Assembly: GCA_024233975.1 (NCBI GenBank)
Contig: JACKOX010000004.1
Location: 1 to 64,000, forward strand
Direction: 5' to 3'
Source of the DNA: Rhodanobacteraceae bacterium
GTDB taxonomy: Bacteria > Pseudomonadota > Gammaproteobacteria > Xanthomonadales > Xanthomonadaceae
DNA length: 64,000 nucleotides
Shown here: positions 9,209 through 18,650 of the stretch, one piece after another
How positions within the stretch are numbered: the stretch's first letter is position 1
Layout: every line of letters begins with the position of its first letter
Position numbers and translations under genes: made by a program
The notes under the pieces: model-generated
What the model was told of the DNA's origin: nothing
Databases searched by the model: none
Seen by the model: the letters and a program-made list of their open reading frames with translations, nothing else

Positions 9209-9383
9209 GATCGACTCCCCGATGGATGTAACGGCAAGCCTGTTGCGAGCTTCCGATGGTTGGCGGACAAACGCTGTCGATACGGCGGCGGGAAGTGGCG
9301 GAACGCGGGCAATGACTTCGTCGACGCGCATGGTACGGTGGCAGCCTCGTTTCGCATGACCTGCCGCGGGGAGGCGGATCCGG

Positions 9384-11069
9384 ATGCGCAATCGCTTTGC
9401 TTTGGCCGCCACGCTGGCGGGTCTGTTGTTCGTTTCCTCGATGCCGGTGACGGCAGGGGAGGGCGTTTCGCTGCTGGTCAACGCGCGGATCCACACGGTC
9501 GACCCCTCGCAGCCCGAGGCCAGTGCCATGGCCTGGGATGCGAATGGTCAACTGCTGGCGGTCGGTGATCGCAAGGTGCTGGAACAGCGCTTCCCGGATG
9601 CGAACCGCGTTGATGCGGGTGGTCATGCGGTGACGCCCGGCCTGATCGACGCCCACGGCCACCTGCTGGGTCTCGGTCAGAGCAAGCGGCGCGTGGATCT
9701 GGTTGGCGCGGTCAGCCTGGAGGAAAACGTCGCGCGTGTGGTCGCTTTCGCACGCGACCAGCCCGGCGACGGCTGGCTGCTCGGTCGCGGCTGGGACCAG
9801 AACGATTGGCCGGTGCAACGCTTTCCGACGGCGGCCGATCTCGACAAGGCATTTCCCGATCGACCGGTGTGGCTGCGCCGCATCGATGGTCATGCCGGTT
9901 GGGCCAACAGTGCGGCCATGCGCATCGCGGCAAGAGCGGCCGGTCGCGATCTCGATGGCGACTGGCAGCCCGACGGTGGCCATATCCAGCGTGTGAACGG
10001 CAAGGCGACGGGCGTGTTTATTGACAGCGCCGGCGATCTCATTGGCAACGTGGTGCCGCAGGACGATCCGGCTGAAGTGGAAGCCGCGCTGGCGGCCGCC
10101 TTCGATGCGGCGGTAGCGGTTGGCCTGACCGGCGTGCATGACGCCGGCACGCCGTTGTCCGAACTCGGCGTAATGCGGCGCATGGCCGATGCCGGAAAGA
10201 TTCCGCTGCGCGTCTATGCCATGGCCGATGCCGACAACGCCGCGCTGGACACGCTTTGCGCGCTGGGACCATACCGCCATCCCGGCGGTCGCCTGCAGAT
10301 GCGTACGGTGAAGTTCTACATCGATGGCGCGCTGGGCAGTCGCGGCGCTGCGCTGCTGGCCGACTACAGCGACGATCCGCACAACCGTGGCCTGCTGCTG
10401 GTCAAGCCGGAGGAATTCGAGCGTGTGGTGCGCAAGGCCAAAGGCTGCGGCGTGCAGGTCGCCACGCATGCCATCGGCGATCGTGGCAATCGGCTGGTGC
10501 TCGATACCTACGAAAAGGTGCTGGGTGCGGATGCCGATGGCGACCTGCGCTGGCGCGACGAGCACAGCCAGATCATCGACCCTGCCGACATCCCGCGCTT
10601 CGCGAAGCTGGGCGTGATCGCCTCCATGCAGCCGACCCATGCGACCTCCGACGGTCCCTGGGCTGAAACGCGACTGGGTGCCGCGCGCATGGCGGGCGCT
10701 TATGCCTGGCGCAGCCTGCTCGACAGCGGCGCGCGACTCGCCTTCGGCTCCGACTTCCCGGTGGAGTTCGAAAATCCGATGCTGGGTCTTTATGCCGCCG
10801 TCACCCGCCAGGACCGCGAAGGCCACCCGCCCGGCGGCTGGCAACCGTCGCAGCGACTCACACCTGCCGAAGCCCTGCGCGGTTTCACGCTGGATGCGGC
10901 CTATGCCGGTTTCGCCGAGAACGAAGTGGGTTCACTGAAGCCCGGCAAGCGGGCCGATTTCGTGATCCTGTCGGATGACCCGCTGAGCATCGATGCATCG
11001 AAGATCGATGACATCAAGGTGCTTTCGACCTGGGTTGATGGCGAGGCGGTGTATCGCGCTGGCGACTGA
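9384..11069 (+). CDS. Exported YtcJ-like metal-dependent amidohydrolase
   Basis: This is a 561-residue amidohydrolase-3 family enzyme. Residues 1-24 look like a signal peptide (LFVSSMPVTAGEG). The TIM-barrel metal motif GLIDAHGHL lies near 85-93, followed by GRGWDQNDWP, WLRRIDGHAGWANS, FYIDGALGSRGAAL, the His motif THAIGDRGN and the terminal FGSDFPVE, all standard for this family (YtcJ, NfdA). The C-terminal beta-sandwich closes with GKRADFVILSDDPL. Members hydrolyse N-acyl or formyl amides or cyclic ureas, but substrate cannot be read from sequence. It stands alone between convergent and divergent neighbours, with an intergenic promoter region shared with the VWA gene (9209-9383). Confidence 0.9.
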   Translation: MRNRFALAATLAGLLFVSSMPVTAGEGVSLLVNARIHTVDPSQPEASAMAWDANGQLLAVGDRKVLEQRFPDANRVDAGGHAVTPGLIDAHGHLLGLGQSKRRVDLVGAVSLEENVARVVAFARDQPGDGWLLGRGWDQNDWPVQRFPTAADLDKAFPDRPVWLRRIDGHAGWANSAAMRIAARAAGRDLDGDWQPDGGHIQRVNGKATGVFIDSAGDLIGNVVPQDDPAEVEAALAAAFDAAVAVGLTGVHDAGTPLSELGVMRRMADAGKIPLRVYAMADADNAALDTLCALGPYRHPGGRLQMRTVKFYIDGALGSRGAALLADYSDDPHNRGLLLVKPEEFERVVRKAKGCGVQVATHAIGDRGNRLVLDTYEKVLGADADGDLRWRDEHSQIIDPADIPRFAKLGVIASMQPTHATSDGPWAETRLGAARMAGAYAWRSLLDSGARLAFGSDFPVEFENPMLGLYAAVTRQDREGHPPGGWQPSQRLTPAEALRGFTLDAAYAGFAENEVGSLKPGKRADFVILSDDPLSIDASKIDDIKVLSTWVDGEAVYRAGD

Positions 11070-11112
11070 TCGTCCGCTACTGCGTCGAGAGGCTTCCGGA
11101 GCGGCCTCGAGG

Positions 11113-12165
11113 CTACTCCGGAGAGCTGATCACGAAGCCGGCTGACTGCAGGTCCGCGAGATAGCTGTCGTCGCCAAGCAGCTCTTCCATGGTCAGGATC
11201 GAAAGTGCCGAACCGTGCTTGGCGAGCGTTTCCTCGACAACACTGAGCCAGTTTTCACGCTGTCGTTTCGGCAGTTCATCGATCCCGCGACTCCGGAAAA
11301 GGTCGTTCTGCAGCAGGCTGTGGATGCAGGCGCTTCTTGAGCGTTTGGTCGCCAGTTCGTGGAGGCCGCCGATATCACCCTCGGCCCAGGCATTGGCTCG
11401 GGCGCGCATCAGGTCGAGATCACGCTCCAGCCATTCCAGGGTCTGCTCGAAGCAGGCCTGGTCATCGATCTGGCTGCTGCGGAACTCGCTCAGCATGGCC
11501 TTCGGGTCGTCGATGCTGAAGGTCGTTCCTGCGTTGACCCATGAAACCTTGCGCTTCTTTGCGAGTTTCCGGAGCTGCACCTCGACCTGGTCGTCGCTAC
11601 TGAGTCTGGATTTTCTCAGCGCGGCCTTGACAAGGTAGTCAGCGGCGAACAGGGGCCTCCAACGCTCTGTTTTTCGACTGCTGCCAAGATAGCGTTCACG
11701 CAATGCCGACCAGCGGGCGTAGACATCGGCAGGGAGCTGCTGCTCCAGCGTCCGGCCCTCGGGATCCTTGCGGGCACCCAGCGCCTTGGGTGCCAGCGCG
11801 AGTCCTCCCCAGAAGCCGACATTCGCCTTGACGCTGATATAGGGAACGCCGATCAACGCGCCGGCTTCGTCCAGCACGGCACTGACGTCCTCGGCCTCCC
11901 ATTCCATGTGCCTGGGCAGGGGCGTGAGGCTGCCGAGAATCCACAGTGTCTGCCCATTGCGGTCGGCACGCCAAAGGCCAGGTCCGCTGACTTTTCCGGA
12001 GACGACGACAGGTGCCAGCAGGGTTCCGGTCGGCTCGCCGGCCGCCTTGGCAATCACGGGCGCGGATGACTGGGGTTCAGCTTCCTCGGTCTGCTGAGCC
12101 AGAGCCGGGGAAAACGTACCGGGCAGAAGGAGAAGCAGGGCAGCGAGGGAGGTAGGTTTGAGCAT
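11113..12165 (-). CDS. TraB/GumN-family secreted protein
   Basis: This is a 350-residue protein with a signal peptide at 1-23 (ending ALAQ). After a low-complexity linker the family begins with GPGLWRADRNGQTLWILG and the turn LTPLPRHMEWEAEDV, matching the GxLW ... WILGTxxPLP signature of the TraB/GumN family. A glutamate-bearing stretch near the C-terminus (SILTMEELLGDDSYLADLQ) fits the end of the fold, with a degenerate version of the usual G-x-x-H. Canonical members carry paired GxxH motifs thought to bind metal; here the first is replaced by GSLTPLP, so a catalytic role is doubtful. Members are frequent in Xanthomonadales (named after gumN beside the xanthan cluster) with no settled function. 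It converges on the amidohydrolase gene. Confidence 0.82.
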   Translation of the reverse strand: MLKPTSLAALLLLLPGTFSPALAQQTEEAEPQSSAPVIAKAAGEPTGTLLAPVVVSGKVSGPGLWRADRNGQTLWILGSLTPLPRHMEWEAEDVSAVLDEAGALIGVPYISVKANVGFWGGLALAPKALGARKDPEGRTLEQQLPADVYARWSALRERYLGSSRKTERWRPLFAADYLVKAALRKSRLSSDDQVEVQLRKLAKKRKVSWVNAGTTFSIDDPKAMLSEFRSSQIDDQACFEQTLEWLERDLDLMRARANAWAEGDIGGLHELATKRSRSACIHSLLQNDLFRSRGIDELPKRQRENWLSVVEETLAKHGSALSILTMEELLGDDSYLADLQSAGFVISSPE

Positions 12166-12264
12166 GTCCTGTCCGTGGACGCCAATGACGGCTGCGAAGC
12201 CTAGGCCATGGAAGCCACGAGAGTGTTAGTGAATTGTTGGCCGCTGGTGGCGGCCCTGAAACGC

Positions 12265-13167
12265 TCAGTCCAACCGGATCACGCCGTCAATCCGCGTCAA
12301 CGTGCGGCCTTCGATCTCGATGGCGCCATCGTCGTCGATGTGGACGGCGACGCGGCCTTCGCGGCCGACTTCGCGGCCCTGGCTGACGGCGTAGTCGCGG
12401 GCGGGCAGGGCGTTGCCGGCCTGCAGGAAGGCGGCGATGGCGGCATTGCCGCTGCCGCAGACCGGATCTTCGGCGATGCCGTCGATGGGCGTGAAACTGC
12501 GAACCGCGAACACGGCGTCGGCGCAGGGTTTCTCGGGCGTCGCAGTGCCGGGTGCGGACTCGGCACCGAACACGGTGACGCCGGTGGCCTTGGTCTGGCG
12601 GCAGATCTCGGTGAGCCGGGCATAGTCGGGTTTCATTGATCGCACAGTGGCAGCATCGGCGTAGCCGGCGATCAGCCACACCGGGCCGACATCGATGGCG
12701 CGCGGCGGCAGGTCGTCGCGGGGTACCGCGCCTAGCGCCTTCGCCAGTGCGTCGGTGGTGGCGTCATCCGGGTCACCGACCTTTGCCGGCGGCACGCGAA
12801 CCGAACAACGGCGTGAGCGCTGGCCCTCGGCGATGCGTACCGGCAGCAGGCCGGCCTCGCACTGCTGGATCAGGACGCCGTCAACGGGTCGTGCGAGGTC
12901 GCCCTCGATCACTGCGTGCGCGGTACCGAGGCTGGGATGCCCGGCGAAGGGCAGTTCGCCGCCGGGCGTGAAGATGCGTACCCGGTAGCTGGCGCCGGCG
13001 GCGCTTGGCGGCAGCACGAAGGTGGTTTCGGACAGATTGGTCCAGCGCGCGATCTTCTGCATGTCGGCGTCACTCAGATCCTCGCCATCGAGGATCACCG
13101 CCACGGGATTGCCCCCGAATTCGCATTCCGCGAACACGTCCACCTGCTTGAATTGCACCACGCGCAT
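12265..13167 (-). CDS. PhzF-family isomerase/epimerase-like enzyme
   Basis: This 300-residue cytoplasmic protein has the diaminopimelate-epimerase-like fold of the PhzF family. Hallmarks are QVDVFAECEFGGNPVAV at the start, the catalytic glutamate in NLSETTFV (E47), RIFTPGGELPFAGHPSLG, and the second-half motif DPVCGSGNAAIAAFL. ATG 13167 is preferred to an in-frame codon at 13212 because the conserved domain begins at its first residues and a GGAAAG ribosome-binding site precedes it. No phenazine genes are nearby, so a general isomerase role on an unknown small molecule is likelier than phenazine synthesis. It diverges from lysAC. Confidence 0.9.
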   Translation of the reverse strand: MRVVQFKQVDVFAECEFGGNPVAVILDGEDLSDADMQKIARWTNLSETTFVLPPSAAGASYRVRIFTPGGELPFAGHPSLGTAHAVIEGDLARPVDGVLIQQCEAGLLPVRIAEGQRSRRCSVRVPPAKVGDPDDATTDALAKALGAVPRDDLPPRAIDVGPVWLIAGYADAATVRSMKPDYARLTEICRQTKATGVTVFGAESAPGTATPEKPCADAVFAVRSFTPIDGIAEDPVCGSGNAAIAAFLQAGNALPARDYAVSQGREVGREGRVAVHIDDDGAIEIEGRTLTRIDGVIRLD

Positions 13168-13304
13168 GATCGGCTTTCCGTCAGTCGTTGCTGAAAACGT
13201 CGAGGGTATCACCGTTCAGGCATATGGCTGCGGTGGCGACGAGGCCGATATGCGATCATCGCGCGCTCATTGGCGCGCAGCGCCCTTTCCGATTATCCAA
13301 GGTC

Positions 13305-15875
13305 ATGTCCGAACGGTTTGTGGTCCTCAAATTCGGTGGCACCAGCGTGTCTCGACGCGCGCGCTGGGACACCATTGGTCGCCTGGTGCAGCAGCGCCGG
13401 TCGGACGGTTTGCGCGTGCTGGTGGTGGTGTCGGCGCTATCCGACGTCACCAATCGGCTGCAGGCCAGCAGCGAGGGTGCCGAATCGCCGCAGGATGTGT
13501 TGCCGGGCTTGAAGCAGCGTCACGCTGAATTCGTTGCCGAGCTGGGCCTGGAGGTCGATGCCGTGCTGGGCGAACGCTTCGCGGAACTGGAGCGGCTGGC
13601 CGCCGATCCGCGCGCTGCATTGCGTGACCTGGACTGGTGCGCCGAATGGCAGGCGCAGGGCGAACTGCTGTCGAGCACACTGGGCGTGGCCTACCTGAAG
13701 TCGCAGGGCGTGGACATTGGCTGGACTGACGCGCGCGACTGGCTGCGTCCGCTGGATGCGCCGAACCTCAGCGAGTGGTCGCGCCGGCTGTCGGTGCGCT
13801 GCCGCCTGGATGCCGATGACGACTGGCGTTCGCGTTTCGCGGCGCAGGGCGAGGCGCTGCTGACGCAGGGCTTCATCGTTGGTGATAGCGAGGGCGGCAC
13901 CTGCCTGCTCGGTCGTGGTGGTTCCGACACCAGCGCCAGCAGCTTCGGCGCGCGGCTGAAGGCTGATCGGGTCGAGATCTGGACCGATGTCGCCGGCATG
14001 TTCAGCGCCAATCCGCGCCGCGTGCCGGAGGCGCGACTGCTGGTCGGTCTCGACTACAACGAAGCGCAGGAAATCGCGACCACCGGCGCCAAGGTGCTGC
14101 ATCCACGCTGCATCGCACCCTGTCGCGAGGCCGGCGTGGCGCTGCATATCCGCGATACCGACCACCCCGAATTGCCCGGAACGGTGATCGGTGGCGGCCA
14201 AGTCGCGGTGCCGGGTGTCAAGGCCATTAGCACTCGACGCGATATCGTGCTGGTGTCGATGGAATCCGTGGGCATGTGGCAGCAGGTCGGCTTCCTCGCC
14301 GACGTGTTCGAGCAGTTCAAGCGCCACGGTCTGTCGGTGGACCTGATCGGTTCCTCCGAAACCAACGTGACGGTGTCGCTGGATCCCAGCGAGAACCTGG
14401 TCAGCAGCAACGTGCTGGAGGCGCTTTGCGCCGATCTGGAGAAGGTCTGCCGGGTGAAGGTGATCGCGCCCTGCAGCGCGGTGACGCTGGTCGGCCACGG
14501 CATCCGGTCGCGGCTGCATCGGCTCACCGACGTGCTGGCCGAGTTTGGCCGCGAGCGCGTGCATCTGATCTCGCAGTCGTCGAACGACCTCAACCTGACC
14601 TTCGTGGTCGACCAGGATCTGGCTGAGGAAATGCTGCCGCGCCTGCATGACCTGCTGATCCAGGCTGGCGCCATGCCGGTGCGCGAGTCCGCCGTGTTCG
14701 GTCCGAGCTGGCGTGCGCTCAACCTGCCGCCCGACGCGGTGGAAACGCCGTGGTGGCGCGGGCAGCAGTCCGTCCTGCTGGAGCGCGCGGACGAAGTGAC
14801 GCCGCAGTATGTGTATTCGACGGATTGCGTGGAATCGCGTTGTGACGCCATGCAGTCGCTGGGTGCGGTGGATCGGCGCTTCTTTGCCATCAAGGCGAAC
14901 TCGCACCCGGATCTGCTGCGGCAGATCTACGACGCGGGTTTCGGGCTGGAATGCGTGTCCGCGGGCGAGCTGCGACATGTCTTCGACAGCATTGACGGTG
15001 TTGACCCGAGTCGCGTGCTGTTCACGCCCAGCTTCGCGCCGCGTGTCGAATACGTCGAGGCCTTCGAGCGCGGTGTCTGGACCACGGTGGACAGTGCGAC
15101 GCCATTGCGCAGCTGGCCGGAGCTGTTCCGGGGCCGGACGATCTGGCTGCGCGTCGATCCCGGCTTCGGTCGTGGCCATCACGAGAAGGTGCGTACTGGC
15201 GGCCATGACGCCAAGTTCGGCCTGCCGGTATCGCAGCTGGATGATTTCCTCGCCGCCGCGCGCGCTGTCGACGCCCGCGTGTTCGGCATCCACGCGCATC
15301 TCGGCAGCGGTATCGTCGATCCCGGTCATTGGCGCGAGGTGTATGCGCAGCTGGTCAGCATTGCCGAGCGGGTTGGCACCGTGGTCGCGATCAACATTGG
15401 CGGCGGCCTTGCCGTGCCGGCCGATCCGGCGCAGCCGCGCTTCGATATCGACGCGCTGGGCCGCGAACTGGCGGCGGTGAAGACGGCCTGTCCCGACTAC
15501 GCATTGTGGATGGAGCCGGGGCGCTACCTGGTGGCTGATGCCGGCGTGCTGCTGCTGCGGGTGACGCAGGTGGTCGACAAGGAAGGCCTGCTGCGGATCG
15601 GCGTGGACGGCGGAATGAACACGCTGCTACGGCCGGCGCTGTACGGTGCCTGGCATGAGATCGTGAACCTGAGCCGCCTCGACGACACCGACTGCGACAA
15701 CTTCGATGTCGTGGGTCCGATCTGCGAAACCGGTGACGTGCTCGGTCGTCGTCGCCTGCTGCCGCGCGCCACCGCCGAAGGCGACGTGCTGCTGGTCGCC
15801 ACCGCCGGTGCTTACAGTGCGGTGATGGCCAGCAATTACAATCGTCGCGGCCTGCCCGCCGAATCCCTGCTATGA
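13305..15875 (+). CDS. lysAC: Bifunctional aspartate kinase / diaminopimelate decarboxylase
   Basis: This 856-residue fusion carries the first and last enzymes of lysine synthesis. Residues 1 to about 300 are an aspartokinase (VVLKFGGTSVS at 6-16, VVSALSDVTNRL, GRGGSDTSAS, WTDVAGMFSANPR). Two ACT-type regulatory domains follow at about 315-470 (SVDLIGSSETNVTVSLD). The C-terminal half is a PLP-dependent decarboxylase: FFAIKANSHPDLL with the PLP lysine at about 530, HAHLGSGI, GGGLAVP, and ICETGD with the catalytic cysteine near 807, then TAGAYSAVMASNYN. The same fusion is characteristic of Xanthomonadales. The ATG at 13305 gives MSERFVVLKFGG; the frame extends upstream without homology. It leads an operon with murL and murD2, coupling diaminopimelate supply with peptidoglycan precursor assembly. 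Confidence 0.95.
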   Translation: MSERFVVLKFGGTSVSRRARWDTIGRLVQQRRSDGLRVLVVVSALSDVTNRLQASSEGAESPQDVLPGLKQRHAEFVAELGLEVDAVLGERFAELERLAADPRAALRDLDWCAEWQAQGELLSSTLGVAYLKSQGVDIGWTDARDWLRPLDAPNLSEWSRRLSVRCRLDADDDWRSRFAAQGEALLTQGFIVGDSEGGTCLLGRGGSDTSASSFGARLKADRVEIWTDVAGMFSANPRRVPEARLLVGLDYNEAQEIATTGAKVLHPRCIAPCREAGVALHIRDTDHPELPGTVIGGGQVAVPGVKAISTRRDIVLVSMESVGMWQQVGFLADVFEQFKRHGLSVDLIGSSETNVTVSLDPSENLVSSNVLEALCADLEKVCRVKVIAPCSAVTLVGHGIRSRLHRLTDVLAEFGRERVHLISQSSNDLNLTFVVDQDLAEEMLPRLHDLLIQAGAMPVRESAVFGPSWRALNLPPDAVETPWWRGQQSVLLERADEVTPQYVYSTDCVESRCDAMQSLGAVDRRFFAIKANSHPDLLRQIYDAGFGLECVSAGELRHVFDSIDGVDPSRVLFTPSFAPRVEYVEAFERGVWTTVDSATPLRSWPELFRGRTIWLRVDPGFGRGHHEKVRTGGHDAKFGLPVSQLDDFLAAARAVDARVFGIHAHLGSGIVDPGHWREVYAQLVSIAERVGTVVAINIGGGLAVPADPAQPRFDIDALGRELAAVKTACPDYALWMEPGRYLVADAGVLLLRVTQVVDKEGLLRIGVDGGMNTLLRPALYGAWHEIVNLSRLDDTDCDNFDVVGPICETGDVLGRRRLLPRATAEGDVLLVATAGAYSAVMASNYNRRGLPAESLL

Positions 15876-15885
15876 GCCATCCGTT

Positions 15886-17235
15886 GTGAGCCACTTCGAT
15901 CCAACGTCCATCAGCCGCTTCCGCTTTGTCCGTCGCGCTTTCGATGCAGCCAGCGGTCGCGTCGAGCTCGCCTATGCCTTCGACAATGGCGCGGAGATGG
16001 TGGAGACCCTGGTCATCCCCGGCGCGCCATTTGCGCTGGATGCCGCGCGGCAGTCGGCCGTGGACGCGGCGCTGCGGCTGCTGCACCTGATTGCCGGTGT
16101 CAGCTACTTCAAGACCGCGGTGCCGCCGGAAATCGTCGTGGAGGACGGTGCGCTGGATGCCGAAGCTGCCGCGCTGCTGACCAGCATCTACGAGAACGGT
16201 CTGGGCGAATTCGCCTACAACAATGGCCTGGCACTGCGCGGAAAGGTTCGCTTTCCTGTTGATCGGAATATCGATGCCGTTGCCGCGCCGGCGCTGGGGC
16301 TTGGGCAACGCGCCCTGGTCGCCATCGGTGGTGGCAAGGACTCGCTGGTCAGCATCGAAACGCTGCGCGACGCCGGTGTGGCGCAGACCGTGGCCTGGAT
16401 CGGCGGTTCGCAGCTGATTGCCGCCTGCGCCGCGAAGACCGGGTTCCCGACGCTCAACATCGAGCGCAAGCTGGCGCCGCGGCTGTTCGAGCTCAACCGC
16501 GAAGGCGCGTTGAACGGTCATATCCCGGTGACGGCGATCAATTCGGCGATCCTGGTGCTGGCCGCGCTGCTGACCGGGCACGACCAGGTGGTGTTCTCGA
16601 ACGAGCGTTCCGCCAGCTACGGCAGCGTGATTCCGGGCACCGGCGAGGTGAACCACCAGTGGAGCAAGGGCTGGGATTTCGAGCGCGCCTTTGGTGACTT
16701 CATCGGGCGCCATGTCGCTGCCGACCTGCGCTACTACTCGCTGCTGCGTCCGCTGTCCGAACTCGCCGTGGCGCAGCGCTTCGCGCGTATCGATGCCTAT
16801 GATGGCGTGTTCTCCAGCTGCAACCGCAACTTCCACATCCTCGGCGAGAAGCCCAGCAGTCGCTGGTGTGGCCATTGTCCGAAGTGCCGCTTCGTGTTCC
16901 TGGCACTGGCGCCGTTCATGCCCAAGCCACGCCTGCTCGGGATCTTCGGTCGCAATCTGCTGGATGAGCCCTCGCAGATCGCGGGTTTCGACGCCCTGCT
17001 GGAGTTTCGTGACCACAAGCCATTCGAGTGCGTGGGCGAGGGCGTGGAGTCGCGTGCAGCGATGAATGCTTTGACCCGGCGGGCCGAATGGCGCGAGGAT
17101 GCGCTGGTTCGCCGCTTCGTCGAGGAAGTGCTGCCGCACCTGGATGCGGAGGCGCTGGAACTCGCGGAGCAGTTGACGCCGCGCGGCGATCATCGCCTGC
17201 CGCCGGCGCTGGCGGCGCGCATCGCACAGGCGTGA
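15886..17235 (+). CDS. murL: UDP-MurNAc-L-Ala-L-Glu epimerase MurL
   Basis: This 449-residue protein matches MurL, which converts the L-glutamate of UDP-MurNAc-L-Ala-L-Glu to D-glutamate in an ATP-dependent reaction (described in Xanthomonas oryzae together with MurD2). Supporting features are an ATP-pyrophosphatase-like loop VAIGGGKDSLVS near 145-156, the block NERSASYGSVIPGTGEVNHQ, and a CGHCPKC cysteine cluster near 326-332 that could bind metal. The immediate downstream gene is the dedicated ligase murD2, which makes the assignment firm. The start is GTG 15886, 10 bases after the lysAC stop. A five-codon minicistron (ATG 15872 to TGA 15887-15889) overlaps both the lysAC stop and this start, suggesting translational coupling. 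Confidence 0.93.
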   Translation: MSHFDPTSISRFRFVRRAFDAASGRVELAYAFDNGAEMVETLVIPGAPFALDAARQSAVDAALRLLHLIAGVSYFKTAVPPEIVVEDGALDAEAAALLTSIYENGLGEFAYNNGLALRGKVRFPVDRNIDAVAAPALGLGQRALVAIGGGKDSLVSIETLRDAGVAQTVAWIGGSQLIAACAAKTGFPTLNIERKLAPRLFELNREGALNGHIPVTAINSAILVLAALLTGHDQVVFSNERSASYGSVIPGTGEVNHQWSKGWDFERAFGDFIGRHVAADLRYYSLLRPLSELAVAQRFARIDAYDGVFSSCNRNFHILGEKPSSRWCGHCPKCRFVFLALAPFMPKPRLLGIFGRNLLDEPSQIAGFDALLEFRDHKPFECVGEGVESRAAMNALTRRAEWREDALVRRFVEEVLPHLDAEALELAEQLTPRGDHRLPPALAARIAQA

Positions 17236-17270
17236 ACGACTGACCGTGGCAAGGAACAAGGCAGCAGCGA

Positions 17271-18650
17271 GTGAAGATTTCAGACCTTGAAGGCAAGCGG
17301 GTAGCGATCTGGGGCTATGGCCTGGAAGGCCGCGCCGCGCTTGCCGCACTGCGCCAGAACCTGCCGCGCCAGCGCGTGACCATTTTCTGCAACCGGGCCG
17401 AGGCGGAAGACCTCGAGTTCATGGATGACCCGGATCTGGATATCGTTGCCAGCGAGCCGGATGTCGAGGCGCTCAGCGCTTTCGAGGTGGTGATCAAGTC
17501 GCCGGGGATTTCGCCGTACAAGACGCCGGCGGTGGAAGCGCGGGATTCGGGCGTGCAGTTCACGTCGGGCACGGCGCTGTGGTTTGGCGACCATCCCGAG
17601 GCGCTCAGCATCTGCGTCACCGGTACCAAGGGCAAGAGCACCACCTCGGCGATGGTGGCGCACCTGCTGCGCCAGGCAGGTCATCGCACCGCCTTGGCCG
17701 GCAACATCGGCATGCCGCTGCTGGATCTGAATGACGTGGATCCGCCACCCGACTACTGGGTGATGGAGCTGTCGAGCTATCAGACCCGCGATGCCGTGCT
17801 GCCCGACGTGGCAGCGGTAACCAATCTGTTTCCCGAGCACCTCGACTGGCACGGCTCCGAGGAGCGCTATTTCGCCGACAAGCTGGCGCTGGTCCGCGAG
17901 GCCATGCCCGAGCGCATCGTGCTCAATGCCGCCGATGACCGTCTGGCGGACCTCCGCCTGCCGGGTGCTGATGTGCGCTGGTATTCCGGCGTCGATGGCT
18001 GGCGGCAGAAGGGCATCGAGCTTTGGCGCGCCGACCAGCGCGTGATGGATATCGGCGAATTGCCGTTTTCCGGCGAGCACAACATCCGCAACCTCTGCGC
18101 CGCACTGACCATTCTCGACGCGCTGGAGCTGGATTCGGTGGAGATGGCCGGCTTCGCGCGCAGCTTCCGCACGCTGCCGCATCGCCTGCAGAGCTTCGGC
18201 AGCAAGGAAGGCATCGAATACGTCAACGACTCGATCAGCACCACGCCGCATGCCAGTGTTGCGGCGATGAAGGCCTACGCGCATCGCCGCGTCGCCATCA
18301 TCGTGGGCGGTTTTGATCGCGGCCTCGACTGGTCGGTGTTCGAGGAATACGTGGCCCGGCATCCGCCGGTGGCCATCATCACCCAGGGACAGAACGGGCC
18401 GAAGATCGCCCGGCAGGTGGGTGGTCTGGCGCGCAAGGCGGCGTTCGAGCTGCGTGAAGTGGGCGAGCTGGAAGAAGCGGTTCGTCTTGGCGAGCGCTTC
18501 CTCGGTCACGGAGGCGTTGTGCTGCTCTCGCCTGGCGCTCCGAGTTTTCCACGGTACAAGAACTACATCGACCGCGGCCGCCATTTCGCGAGCCTTGCCG
18601 GCTACGATCCGCGCATCATCACCGACATTCCCGGACTCGGCGTCGCCTAG
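17271..18650 (+). CDS. murD2: UDP-MurNAc-L-Ala--L-Glu ligase MurD2
   Basis: This is a 459-residue Mur ligase. The N-terminal Rossmann-like domain begins VAIWGYGLEGRAALAAL; the ATP loop is VTGTKGKSTTSAMVAHLL near 114-131; FPEHLDWHGS, GEHNIRNLCAAL, the ADP-ribose-contacting YVNDSISTTPHA and VGGFDRGLDW follow, and LLSPGAPSFPRYKNY closes the C-terminal domain. It resembles MurD, but adjacency to murL identifies it as the variant that adds L-Glu, later epimerised, rather than D-Glu. The start is GTG 17271 with an AAGGA motif somewhat far upstream. The last four bases overlap the end of a convergent gene. Whether a classical murD/murI pair also exists cannot be told from this window. Confidence 0.93.
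   Translation: MKISDLEGKRVAIWGYGLEGRAALAALRQNLPRQRVTIFCNRAEAEDLEFMDDPDLDIVASEPDVEALSAFEVVIKSPGISPYKTPAVEARDSGVQFTSGTALWFGDHPEALSICVTGTKGKSTTSAMVAHLLRQAGHRTALAGNIGMPLLDLNDVDPPPDYWVMELSSYQTRDAVLPDVAAVTNLFPEHLDWHGSEERYFADKLALVREAMPERIVLNAADDRLADLRLPGADVRWYSGVDGWRQKGIELWRADQRVMDIGELPFSGEHNIRNLCAALTILDALELDSVEMAGFARSFRTLPHRLQSFGSKEGIEYVNDSISTTPHASVAAMKAYAHRRVAIIVGGFDRGLDWSVFEEYVARHPPVAIITQGQNGPKIARQVGGLARKAAFELREVGELEEAVRLGERFLGHGGVVLLSPGAPSFPRYKNYIDRGRHFASLAGYDPRIITDIPGLGVA

Noticed and set aside
11070..11112. Possible hairpin (TCGAG-AGGC / GCCTCGA) between the amidohydrolase and GumN genes
   Set aside because: The stem is interrupted and there is no T run on either side.
13188..13304. 39-codon N-terminal extension of lysAC in the same frame
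   Set aside because: The extension lacks homology, overlaps the divergent promoter region, and the aspartokinase fold begins directly at ATG 13305.
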